From the IMG/VR virus record IMGVR_UViG_3300032516_000001, positions 62,001 through 126,000 of that record: a stretch of 64,000 nt of DNA. One strand, written 5' to 3'. Positions 20,197-28,672 of the stretch are shown piece after piece. The notes beneath the pieces are model-generated. The model was not told the origin of the DNA, made no database searches, and saw only the letters and a list, made by a program, of their open reading frames with translations. Origin of the DNA: a virus. Numbering within the stretch: position 1 is the first letter of the stretch; every line of letters starts with the position of its first letter. A program made the position numbers and the translations under genes.

Positions 20197-20424
20197 CTAA
20201 TCTTCCATTACTGATTCTATTATAGTCTGATCGCAATCCTTAATGGGTCTTTCATTCTGGTTTATGGGATAATCTGACATTTGTCCGCATCTATCACAGA
20301 TTAATACGCCTCCAGTTTCCTGATATGAACTAGTATCGATTTTTATATATATGTCACTCCCGCAATACCTATATAACCGCCATTGATGTGCCATATCTAA
20401 ATAAAGCGACGAGGCGCTGACCAT
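20197..20424 (-). CDS. possible small zinc-knuckle protein
   Basis: A 75-residue open frame with a CDRCG knuckle near residue 43, a lone YRYCG before it and an acidic C-terminus (CDQTIIESVMED). The ATG at 20424 lies in the loop of the hairpin that follows the tmRNA and has no Shine-Dalgarno; ATG at 20394 (MAHQWRLYRY) is an alternative start, also without a clear ribosome site. The composition looks like a real small protein, but expression is doubtful. The 146 bases between its stop and the next gene hold short inverted repeats (for example ATCCGATTCGGAT near 20120-20133) and no gene. Confidence 0.4.
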   Translation of the reverse strand: MVSASSLYLDMAHQWRLYRYCGSDIYIKIDTSSYQETGGVLICDRCGQMSDYPINQNERPIKDCDQTIIESVMED

Positions 20425-20452
20425 TGGGGGGAGGACGGATCAGCGCCTCGTC
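20408..20452 (-). terminator. 13-bp hairpin directly after the tmRNA
   Basis: The arms GACGAGGCGCTGA (20408-20420) and TCAGCGCCTCGTC (20440-20452) are perfectly complementary around a 19-base loop containing CCUCC on the transcript strand. The stem begins one base after the encoded CCA end and is followed by GCTTTATTT. This suits an intrinsic terminator and possibly a 3' processing barrier for the tmRNA. Confidence 0.75.
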
Positions 20453-20791
20453 TGGTGGACCCGGGGGTATCGAAACCCCGTCCGCAAAGTTCCGAATTCG
20501 TCTTCTACGTGCGTATCTGGTGAGACTGCACCAGCACAATATCGCCGAAGCGCGACTCCATCACCTGCTGTTTCTCATCCTATGTCGCAGGAATTCATAG
20601 GACCAGTTCGTGTACTCACGCCAGTAGCACTACTCGAACTCCTCATGCTACCAACGGCGTCACGGTTTCTTAGGCCGCGACGCGAACAGCATTGTCATTC
20701 GCTGCTATTGGTTGCTTGCTTGGTCATGGCAGGGCAAGCACTGCCAGCACGCAGACGTCTTCTTCCCTCCACGTCGAAACCTGTCGGGCCC
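20453..20791 (-). ncRNA. ssrA: tmRNA (transfer-messenger RNA)
   Basis: A complete one-piece tmRNA of 339 nt, read on the minus strand. The 5' strand GGGCCCG (20791-20785) pairs over seven bases with CGGGTCC (20463-20457), including G3-U70, the alanine identity pair. Discriminator A and encoded CCA follow (20456-20453). A D-like segment GGTTTCGAC and a T-arm GGGG-TTTCGATA-CCCC are present. The mRNA part has UAG five bases before resume codon GCG (20702-20700), giving tag ANDNAVRVAA and stop TAA at 20672-20670. Pseudoknot partners are visible: GGCAG/CTGCC with GCTTG/CAAGC before the tag; GTAGCA/TGCTAC with AGTTCG/CGAACT; and TCCTATG/CATAGGA with CCTGC/GCAGG after it. Its known role is to free stalled ribosomes and tag the peptide. 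It begins four bases after an endonuclease gene and looks richer in G+C than its surroundings. Confidence 0.96.
20670..20702 (-). other. tmRNA tag reading frame (ANDNAVRVAA, stop)
   Basis: Ten codons plus TAA inside the tmRNA: GCG AAT GAC AAT GCT GTT CGC GTC GCG GCC TAA. UAGCA immediately precedes the GCG, matching the UAGUC-then-GCA spacing known from Escherichia coli tmRNA. AND start and AA end are usual for degradation tags; the Arg and VAA ending are less common. Confidence 0.88.
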
Positions 20792-20794
20792 TTT

Positions 20795-22564
20795 CTAACA
20801 TAACTTACAATCAAAACCCGAAACAGTTACATTCCGTTTTAACATGAACTTGATTTTTTCTTTACCAAATGACTTGTGATAATTATGCTTATCTGCATAT
20901 TCCTTTTCTTTCATACTCATTTTACATGCCCTGTTATACAATGTCTTCTTGTGTAATATGAACCCGTCTTCCCCGATATAATAATAATCTGGACGAACTA
21001 TTCCTATTTGATCCCAATTTGCAGCTTTGTATATGGTCCCAAAATGACCATAGGTTTTATCAGCGAATGAAACTAGACACACAATCTTACCAAAATTCGG
21101 ATCTTGGAAAATAGACCTGGAAATTCTGGATAGAAACCAAGAAGCGAAATTCTTCTTCTGATATCCAGGGTGTATGCAAAAACGATCAAGTTCCAAAACT
21201 TGTCTCGGATTTATATTCATGGAAGTGGCCACTTCCTCTCGTATTACAGACGAAAACTTACATATGGCAATGCATTGTGATTCAAGAAAAGCCCCGTATA
21301 TTATTTTTGAAGACCTCCCGAAAGCAGCATAATGATATGAGTTTAGGAAATCTACAGCATCACCAGCATTAACTGTAAAAATTCTGATGTCTGATAAATT
21401 GAATTGTTTCTGCTCAATTTCTGGTTCATGGCCGACAATGAAGTTATTGATCTTTGATGTGATGGCATGTGGATTGGAAAATTCATGTTCATACAAATAC
21501 AAAATTCTTGCAGATGGATCAAATTTCTCTAAATAAGTATACTTGGATGCATCTCTACACTGTCTATTAGGCAATGAGTGCCAATATTCCCCTTGACATT
21601 CTATGTATACATTATGATCGGGTAAGAAATAATCAAATAAATATGGCCCGATTGGAACCTGAGATTTATGTTTGATTTGCACACTATTAAGAATTAACTC
21701 AGTAATTTTCTCGATAGACGATTTTCTACCCATTTGAGCAGATCGGATCTTACCCATTTTTTCTCGAAATTTATCATCTTTCCATAATTCCTTACTTTGC
21801 AATATCTTCAATTCTCTATATTCCGGATCTTGCCATCTTCTCTTCAATCCAGAAACCACGGAATCTCTATATTCTGAATTATTCCATTTATTTTTTGCTG
21901 CTTTACAAGCTTTTATCTGAAATTCTGGATCTTGCCATTTGGTCTTAGCTATATTCGATAATTTAGTTTTATATTCTTCGGTCCGCCAAAGATCTTCGTA
22001 GTGTTTTCTATACTCTGGATCTTGCCATCTATCTTTTTGAAGCGTTTTTTGATGATCTTTATACCCTTCCCTTTGCCAAACCGATTTCTGTTGTTTAGAT
22101 TGATTATCTCGATATTCTTCATTTTGCCAAATCAGTGTTTGTTGTTTGGATTGATTATCTCGATATCCTTCTCTCTGTACAACTAACTTTTGTTTTTCTG
22201 ATTGTCCTGTTCTAAATTCTTTTGTTTTAAATTTTCTTTGATTTTCTATATATTCCGGAGTCTGCCACAAGTCTTTTTTTACTTTGATCTGATTTTCTCT
22301 AAATTTCGGATTTTCCCATAGTTCTTTAGTTCTATCAGACAATTGTTTTCTTCGTTCATCAGTATATACACGTTTCCTATTACACACACTGCATAATAAA
22401 ATACCACGTCTTTTAAGTCTCGCTTTTAAGCACAGAATTGATGTTATGATTGTGACATCACAATCATAACATCTTATTATAACATTTGATGAGTTATTCT
22501 GAGGCTGGCCAAACTGTGCTAAGGTCAAATCCCAAACAATATGTTCTTTTATATTTAATTCCAC
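20795..22564 (-). CDS. homing-type protein: repeats, Vsr-like nuclease and Mom-like acyltransferase
   Basis: A 589-residue multidomain protein with a GTG start and no clear Shine-Dalgarno. Residues 32-61 carry CYDC and CSVC, a zinc-finger-like pair. Residues 81-268 are about eleven copies of a 17-residue repeat with core W-x-(D/N)-P-E-(Y/F)-R (Trp at 83, 100, 146, 163, 180, 193, 210, 227, 244, 261), like linkers of phage homing endonucleases. Residues 283-330 (IEKITELIL, FDYFLPDHNVYIECQGEYWH) look like a Vsr/EDxHD endonuclease core. Residues 392-545 (VLELDRFCIHPGYQKKNFAS, VSFADKTYGHFGTIYKAANW) match the GNAT-type Mom-like domain linked to DNA base modification. It is probably a mobile nuclease or a modification-linked nuclease. 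It abuts the tmRNA by four bases, as free-standing homing genes often sit beside a conserved target. Confidence 0.75.
   Translation of the reverse strand: MELNIKEHIVWDLTLAQFGQPQNNSSNVIIRCYDCDVTIITSILCLKARLKRRGILLCSVCNRKRVYTDERRKQLSDRTKELWENPKFRENQIKVKKDLWQTPEYIENQRKFKTKEFRTGQSEKQKLVVQREGYRDNQSKQQTLIWQNEEYRDNQSKQQKSVWQREGYKDHQKTLQKDRWQDPEYRKHYEDLWRTEEYKTKLSNIAKTKWQDPEFQIKACKAAKNKWNNSEYRDSVVSGLKRRWQDPEYRELKILQSKELWKDDKFREKMGKIRSAQMGRKSSIEKITELILNSVQIKHKSQVPIGPYLFDYFLPDHNVYIECQGEYWHSLPNRQCRDASKYTYLEKFDPSARILYLYEHEFSNPHAITSKINNFIVGHEPEIEQKQFNLSDIRIFTVNAGDAVDFLNSYHYAAFGRSSKIIYGAFLESQCIAICKFSSVIREEVATSMNINPRQVLELDRFCIHPGYQKKNFASWFLSRISRSIFQDPNFGKIVCLVSFADKTYGHFGTIYKAANWDQIGIVRPDYYYIGEDGFILHKKTLYNRACKMSMKEKEYADKHNYHKSFGKEKIKFMLKRNVTVSGFDCKLC
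21761..22324 (-). repeat. 17-residue WxDPEYR coding repeats
   Basis: About eleven imperfect 51-base units encode residues 81-268 of the 589-residue protein, each with a Trp (or Phe/Val) followed by a D-P-E-Y-R-like core. One unit spacing is 13 residues instead of 17 (Trp 180 to 193), which marks a small deletion. Confidence 0.85.
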
Positions 22565-22583
22565 ACATAACTATACATTCGAA

Positions 22584-23246
22584 CTATGAACTTACGCGCC
22601 AGGTCCATCCAAGAGTACTTGTCGCTGGTTTATTTATAACTTTGAACGTGACGTAATTAACTAATGCGTCTTTCACCCTAACGTCTACAGTTGGATCATA
22701 TAACCCATTAGGTGGTAATATCGGATTTGTAATCGCCATATTCGTATCAATATCGCCGCCAAGTAATCCCATTTCTACCAATGGACCAACCGCTTCTGAT
22801 TCCGCAAATATTGTAGTGTAATCAACTACATTAGTCGGTTTTGCACTAATAGCCCCAAAGCTATCAATAAAATTAGATGTGGCGACTTGCTTGCGTCCTA
22901 TTTCATCATAAAGGGACCGTTGAGTAGGCTGACCGGATGGTGGGTTCATTGGATCCCAACCAACATCGCCGATCCCAACAGCCAAAGCATAAATTCCAAA
23001 TTTTGGCTCCGATACATTAGCCACCACTCCAGATTTCAGGAGCCTGGCAACTAATATACTAGCATCAATAGTAATGACATTCGTTATGTGACCTTGATCT
23101 TGGATTTCTCCGGTTTTCCCATCCCGCATAACCCAAAATACTTCACCTCTAAGTGATGGTATGCGTTCATGGCCATTGAAATGCATATTCATTCTCAAAT
23201 CCGAGTCAACACATTTGCGAATTTGTTCCTTCATCATACTAGTCAT
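22584..23246 (-). CDS. virion structural protein, fibre-associated
   Basis: A 220-residue protein. It contains YALAVGIGDVGWDPMNPPSG followed by QRSLYDEIGRK and then TIFAESEAVGPLVEMGLLGG. This order (a count-like 'vGtG....nP.....tL..Ei.R', then 'f...ea.g...E.GLfg') is typical of a small structural family found near tail fibres of large phages. The likely role is a fibre hinge or tip component. The ATG at 23246 lies just after the stop of the 1800-residue gene; internal ATGs at codons 4 and 5 are possible alternative starts. No signal peptide or catalytic motif. Confidence 0.6.
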   Translation of the reverse strand: MTSMMKEQIRKCVDSDLRMNMHFNGHERIPSLRGEVFWVMRDGKTGEIQDQGHITNVITIDASILVARLLKSGVVANVSEPKFGIYALAVGIGDVGWDPMNPPSGQPTQRSLYDEIGRKQVATSNFIDSFGAISAKPTNVVDYTTIFAESEAVGPLVEMGLLGGDIDTNMAITNPILPPNGLYDPTVDVRVKDALVNYVTFKVINKPATSTLGWTWRVSS

Positions 23247-23249
23247 CCA

Positions 23250-26200
23250 TCACAAAATCTTGAAAATTGATACCACAGGATTAGAGGCAGTTGGTGGTAA
23301 AAACAACAAAGGAGGCGTCCAGGGATTCACATATATTGAACCATTAAGCGTAAAATGAGTTGGATCAACAAACGTAATAACCCAACTACCGTTCGCTTCA
23401 ATTGTACCAATTACATTCATAATTATGATAGTATATCCTGTTAGAAATCCATGAGCGGAGGTTGTTTCAATTTCGACCTCTCCCCCATTATTGGCTGTAC
23501 CAATGATTTCTTTACCCATTGTACCCACAACCGTATATGCCTTGGGAGCTGTTACGAAATTGGAAGTATTGGTTAAACCTATTGATGGCGATGGCAACAA
23601 TGGTGTAGGACCCCAAGTAAATACTCTACGATTTTTGATTACTGGTGGATAATACGCTTCTGTTGGTGGTACGGGACGTGTTACAATAACCCCGCCACTC
23701 ACCCAAGGATTTATATACGCTGAACCATTAAGTGTAAAATGGGTTAACCCCCACAGACCTGGGGCGACTGTTATATCCCAATCACCATTTGCTTCGATTG
23801 TACCAAGTACATCAGTAATTGTAATATGATAACCAGTTGTAAGTTTATGTGGACTTGCTGTCTCAATTTCAATTTCTCCCCCACTATTATCCGTACCTAT
23901 GACATATAAAGTTTGATTGATATTCCAATGAATCCAATAGGTTTCATCATCAGATATTGGATGGAGATGACCAACATCCCCAGTTGCAAATTGCCAGAAT
24001 TTTATATTATCATATAGAACTCGAGATGGTGGATCTATTCTGATGAATATTGATGAACCATGAACTCCAGGCTCTACTCTATGAGCCTCATATCTGATTT
24101 TAATCTCGTTTGATAAAGTAACTAATGTAGCTGGATCCGAAGCATCTGGGGATATGATAATATTAGTTAAGTCATCGTTGGTATGAATTTTTTGAGTCTC
24201 TTTAATAATTCCAGATATGTGTTCATTGAACATCAATTTAGAAACATTAGCTAAATCAATGGCCGTGAGAAGATTGGAAGCTGGTGCTGGTAGAACAATA
24301 TTAAGTATATCATTAGCAAGATGCACTCTATACTGAATAACATGTAATAGATATTTGATCCTAAATTCATTCAAAATATCTATAGATGTTAATAGATCAA
24401 TCGCTACCGGAGAGATCATTATATTTGATGTATCGTCCTCGAGATCAGTAATATACCCACGTGTATTAATTAAATCTATGGACGAGATTATGTCCAAAGG
24501 TGTGGCAGTTTTCCTTAATCCACCACGTGATTGAAGATCCTGAGTCATCGGAACAGGGACAGTGTCCTCATATAATTCTGTATACGAAGATACTGTCTCA
24601 TCGGCCATGAAGTCATCTACCGGAGTTCCACCTGAATATACCTTAAATCCGAAATGTGGATGGACAACTTGGGTTCTCAAGTGATCTGGCGATACTACGA
24701 CATTGGCTTGATTTAAAACCTGATGAGGAATGATCATTCTTTCATTTAGTGTTATCTTTCCGATCGAATATCTAAGATATGACCATCGAGTCCTCGATAT
24801 TTCTTCAGGATCAAAGCTGCCGAATGAAATTGTAGGTTGTCCATAAACAATCGGACTTATGAAACTAGATGAGAATGGCGGCAATCTCAAAACATCATAT
24901 GATGCTGATATGACCGGGACTGCTCCACCATCTACATAAATAGATAATGAGCTGACTGGGTCTCTTACTATTCTATAAATGTGCGAAGACGTCCAGTCTA
25001 TTTGATGCAAATAGTATGAGCTTAAAAGAGTAGTGTCTCCTCCTCTGTAAATGCCGATATATCTACGACTAGCGGCAGTCAGATCATTAATCTTACTATC
25101 TCTAAATATGGCAATTGATTCCCAATCCACTACAGACTTGGCAGCTCGCATGTCAGAACTAGCAAGCTGATCACTACCAGACCCAAATGAAATGGATGCA
25201 GTTGATACACCAGAATTTAACCCAGAATACGTTGGTGCTGGGCCAAGGGCTGTCAGCGGTAATCCATCAGCATATACATAAACATTATCGATAACTTTCG
25301 AAGTGTAAATATTGAATGTATGAATTTGTCCGTCATTCCATGCAAATGCATACTGAGCCATTACATCTAATGCATCCGTAAATGAGTTATATGATGCTAA
25401 ATTCAAATATTGATCATTTGTAACTGGATCCATCATCAACTGTAATTCAGCATTTTTACCACCGGTACCTTCATTAACAAATATTAGAGCCCCCGCAAAT
25501 CTTAAAGTCAGCAGTGGACCGAGAGCCGGTATCCAATCCCCAGGAACGAATGATTTGACAGTAAGTCTTGCATCCAATTTCCAGTCAACGCTTGGACCAA
25601 ATGCTGGAGTAGTAACTAGCGTATCTGATTGGGTATACGCTAAATAATCAGATGTACTCGAATCGGTAATTCTGAGAACACGTCCCAGCATCGTAGATAA
25701 CTGAGTGCCAGAAACCGCCCACGGTTGACTATCTAGATCTGGTCTGTTAGCCCCAAACCATGAAACTTTTGGTTCCGGATTAGAATCCAACCCCAAATAA
25801 ATGCCGGGACTAAACCCTAATTTTGCAAGAGCACTTCCTTGCACAATTTCAAAACTAGCAGTGACGCCTAGATTTGCAGAAGTGAGTTTAATTTTTCCAC
25901 CATCGTCACTAGCAAATGCAAATCCGACATCCGGATGAATGTTTATTCTTGCTACAACAGCTGCAGCTGTTGTATCACCAGCCTGAAATATAATATTTAC
26001 GTCCGGACCATTATTGATTCTGATAACTAACAAGTCACCAAGAATAATTGTGAATAATTCATGGGCCGTTCCTAGGGTCGTTGCCGCTGATGGGGAATAC
26101 TGTAGGAAAGCGAACTGAATCGAAAAATCTTTATCATCTATGAATAACCCGGCAGACTTGTTGCTCAGCCCAAATGTGTAATAATCAACACTGGTCTGAA

Positions 26201-28652
26201 ATTCGATACTAGAAGCCGTGTCAACGGATAAAATGGGTTCCAAACGTGTATAACCACGATAAGCACCAGAGCTCAACCCCAATGCTGATATCTCAGCATC
26301 GGCTGCTTTGGCTGTTGAATCCAATAATAGAATATCACCCGGTAAGATTCTTTCATGTCCGCCTTGACCGATAGTCATCCAGGGAGCAGTCGGGTCTAAT
26401 TCCGGAATAACTGATGCTGCATAATCGACAAATTTATTGTCCTCAATTAAATTTGCATCTAACGGAGTCAAATTGGCGTATACAAGTTGCCATTTACTTA
26501 TCGATTTGGCATCTCTACCAATCGACCCGAAGAAAATTTGCTGTATCGGATCAAATTTACCATCTATATCAGATATGGCTGGGAGATCTATAACGTCAAC
26601 TTGCACGACTGGAAACACGCTAGCACTTAAATATAGAGACGCGTTACCACTCGGATCACGATAAATTCTATACGATTTGTATTCCGTCCAATCGGTAGCA
26701 TATGATTCCCATGCACTGTCGAATTCAGCATAATTTCTATTGGTCAAAATACCAACTTGTTTAACTTGTTCAACGCTATTTACTGTATCCTCAACAAAAT
26801 GCACCCCAGTTTGTTCACGATGTGCATTGAATTTAGTTCTAAGTTCATTCACTAAACCGATGGCTGTTGTTAAATTTGAAGCATTAGTTGACATAATGGG
26901 ATTCGTTATATCAACCAACTGATGTATTAGGCCTGCCCCACTCCCTTTTGCAATATGGGAATTGAATGTTGACTTTATACTATTCAGTAATATTACTAAT
27001 GATGTTAAATTAGTAGCATCAACGATAGGAATATAGCTACCAACATCATTTGGTTCATGCGATCCGATGTTAGTTAAATGAGCTTCGAATTTAGCTCTTA
27101 TATCATTAGCCATAACTATAGATGACGAGAGATTTGTAGCATCGGTTATGATGAATCCTACAATAATTACTTTTCTGCCATCAGAAATACCAAGAGATAC
27201 GCCAGTTGCCACTCCATCTGGAGTATATTCGCCAATTTTGACTCTAAAAGCAGCCGATATGACACTAGATGTCTCAATTTCAATATCATGAGTAAAGAAT
27301 GGGGGCATACTGTCCGCCCCCGTTTGAATATTCGAGTCAGTTATCATTAGCTCTGTCCCGCCGGAGGCAAGAGACAACACCCCATCACCTTCCAAAATCC
27401 ACGGATCGACTGCATTTTGAGGGAGCGTTGCTGGAATGTATCTAATGATAACTTCCGATATTTTTTGTGATAGAACTGGGAATGTCAATTTATTGATCGG
27501 AACATTTAACAATAAAGTAGTAGGATCATTCAGAGCGGCTGTATATGCGCGCTCATATCCCTTATATTTCCATCCGATTTTCCTAGGTTGGAAAGCAGAA
27601 ATTAAATCTGGAGTATGCCCTGGATTTATTAAATAAGATCTACAACGATATTTATGCTGTGGATAACCACAATAGTTCTTGTTGCCGTCTTGATTGAGAC
27701 AAAACTCTGGGGTGTTCAATCTCAAAAATCGAGCAGGAGGATTACTTATCCAGTCATAATCAACTGTTACAATATCTCCAGAATTTGGTTTAACGGACAA
27801 TACTATGGCTCCGAGCAAGCCAAATACAACATCAACAGCAACTGGATTTCCATTGACATAAGCTCGAACATCTGTTGGGTCATCTGCCACGGTGCCAAGA
27901 CGTGGATTTTGTAATGTCCAAGTTAATGGACCAGTAAGTAGACTCGGATAAGTGTCTGTCACTATTATTATTCTGGGAAGCGTGATGCGATTGATCATAT
28001 CGTCGTCAACATGAAAGTATCTATTCTTTCTATGGGTTTCGTATTTGCTCAAAATTTCATTCGCCAGAACCACAGCATCTTTTAATTGAGTGGCATCGTG
28101 TGCAGTAATAACTTTTCCTGTCAATGGATCAACGTCATCTTCGAATTTATGAACTGGTGGCGTTCCAGATATCATTATTGCATGTGCATTGAACTGAACT
28201 TTGATATCATTTAATAAATCAATAGAAGTGAGTAAATCGATAGCAATTGGCTTAGTTGTTATATTAGTCGTATCATCTGTACCATGAACGCCAGATTCTA
28301 TTCTGTGTTTGTTATAGTTATCTCTAAGAGTGTTTGCCATTGCCACAACCTTAGTAGTTGTAGCAGCAGGATCTGACGTATCTAAATTAGCATTGCGAAG
28401 AGTTAAACGGGTTGGACTACTAATATCAACAGTAAATGTTCCATCATTTCTGGCACCATCACTACCAGAAATTACTAGAAAGTATTCATTATATGCTGAA
28501 GTAAAACTGCCAGTTGGGACCTCAACTTCAGTCTCGGATATGACCTTAAGATTGGCTCCGGTAAGTATATCTAACGGTCTTTTTACAATGGGACCTTTGT
28601 TAGTGAATACGGTGCGGTCCCAAACGGAAGATAGACCAGTAAAAGCAACCAC
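23250..28652 (-). CDS. giant adhesin-like fibre protein with helical and LamG-like modules
   Basis: An 1800-residue structural protein, GTG start with GGGAG eight bases upstream. It has about ten copies of a 40-45-residue helical unit of the form DATNLTTAIxLxNExRxKFNAH followed by xxGVHxxxDxxN, in three clusters (near residues 105-225, 480-600 and 1395-1560). Between them are beta-rich lectin/LamG-like segments (SAGLFIDDKDFSIQFAFLQY, WKLDARLTVKSF) and a FliD-like module (GDTTAAAVVARINIHPDVG with KLGFSPGIYLG). The C-terminus has a tandem pair of 65-residue domains (GGEIEIETASPHKLTTGYHI and GGEVEIETTSAHGFLTGYTI). It starts MVAFTG, like the neighbour's MVALTG. Likely a long fibre contacting the host; the ligand is unknown. 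Confidence 0.75.
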   Translation of the reverse strand: MVAFTGLSSVWDRTVFTNKGPIVKRPLDILTGANLKVISETEVEVPTGSFTSAYNEYFLVISGSDGARNDGTFTVDISSPTRLTLRNANLDTSDPAATTTKVVAMANTLRDNYNKHRIESGVHGTDDTTNITTKPIAIDLLTSIDLLNDIKVQFNAHAIMISGTPPVHKFEDDVDPLTGKVITAHDATQLKDAVVLANEILSKYETHRKNRYFHVDDDMINRITLPRIIIVTDTYPSLLTGPLTWTLQNPRLGTVADDPTDVRAYVNGNPVAVDVVFGLLGAIVLSVKPNSGDIVTVDYDWISNPPARFLRLNTPEFCLNQDGNKNYCGYPQHKYRCRSYLINPGHTPDLISAFQPRKIGWKYKGYERAYTAALNDPTTLLLNVPINKLTFPVLSQKISEVIIRYIPATLPQNAVDPWILEGDGVLSLASGGTELMITDSNIQTGADSMPPFFTHDIEIETSSVISAAFRVKIGEYTPDGVATGVSLGISDGRKVIIVGFIITDATNLSSSIVMANDIRAKFEAHLTNIGSHEPNDVGSYIPIVDATNLTSLVILLNSIKSTFNSHIAKGSGAGLIHQLVDITNPIMSTNASNLTTAIGLVNELRTKFNAHREQTGVHFVEDTVNSVEQVKQVGILTNRNYAEFDSAWESYATDWTEYKSYRIYRDPSGNASLYLSASVFPVVQVDVIDLPAISDIDGKFDPIQQIFFGSIGRDAKSISKWQLVYANLTPLDANLIEDNKFVDYAASVIPELDPTAPWMTIGQGGHERILPGDILLLDSTAKAADAEISALGLSSGAYRGYTRLEPILSVDTASSIEFQTSVDYYTFGLSNKSAGLFIDDKDFSIQFAFLQYSPSAATTLGTAHELFTIILGDLLVIRINNGPDVNIIFQAGDTTAAAVVARINIHPDVGFAFASDDGGKIKLTSANLGVTASFEIVQGSALAKLGFSPGIYLGLDSNPEPKVSWFGANRPDLDSQPWAVSGTQLSTMLGRVLRITDSSTSDYLAYTQSDTLVTTPAFGPSVDWKLDARLTVKSFVPGDWIPALGPLLTLRFAGALIFVNEGTGGKNAELQLMMDPVTNDQYLNLASYNSFTDALDVMAQYAFAWNDGQIHTFNIYTSKVIDNVYVYADGLPLTALGPAPTYSGLNSGVSTASISFGSGSDQLASSDMRAAKSVVDWESIAIFRDSKINDLTAASRRYIGIYRGGDTTLLSSYYLHQIDWTSSHIYRIVRDPVSSLSIYVDGGAVPVISASYDVLRLPPFSSSFISPIVYGQPTISFGSFDPEEISRTRWSYLRYSIGKITLNERMIIPHQVLNQANVVVSPDHLRTQVVHPHFGFKVYSGGTPVDDFMADETVSSYTELYEDTVPVPMTQDLQSRGGLRKTATPLDIISSIDLINTRGYITDLEDDTSNIMISPVAIDLLTSIDILNEFRIKYLLHVIQYRVHLANDILNIVLPAPASNLLTAIDLANVSKLMFNEHISGIIKETQKIHTNDDLTNIIISPDASDPATLVTLSNEIKIRYEAHRVEPGVHGSSIFIRIDPPSRVLYDNIKFWQFATGDVGHLHPISDDETYWIHWNINQTLYVIGTDNSGGEIEIETASPHKLTTGYHITITDVLGTIEANGDWDITVAPGLWGLTHFTLNGSAYINPWVSGGVIVTRPVPPTEAYYPPVIKNRRVFTWGPTPLLPSPSIGLTNTSNFVTAPKAYTVVGTMGKEIIGTANNGGEVEIETTSAHGFLTGYTIIIMNVIGTIEANGSWVITFVDPTHFTLNGSIYVNPWTPPLLFLPPTASNPVVSIFKIL

Positions 28653-28672
28653 GTTCTGCGCTCCCTATTACC

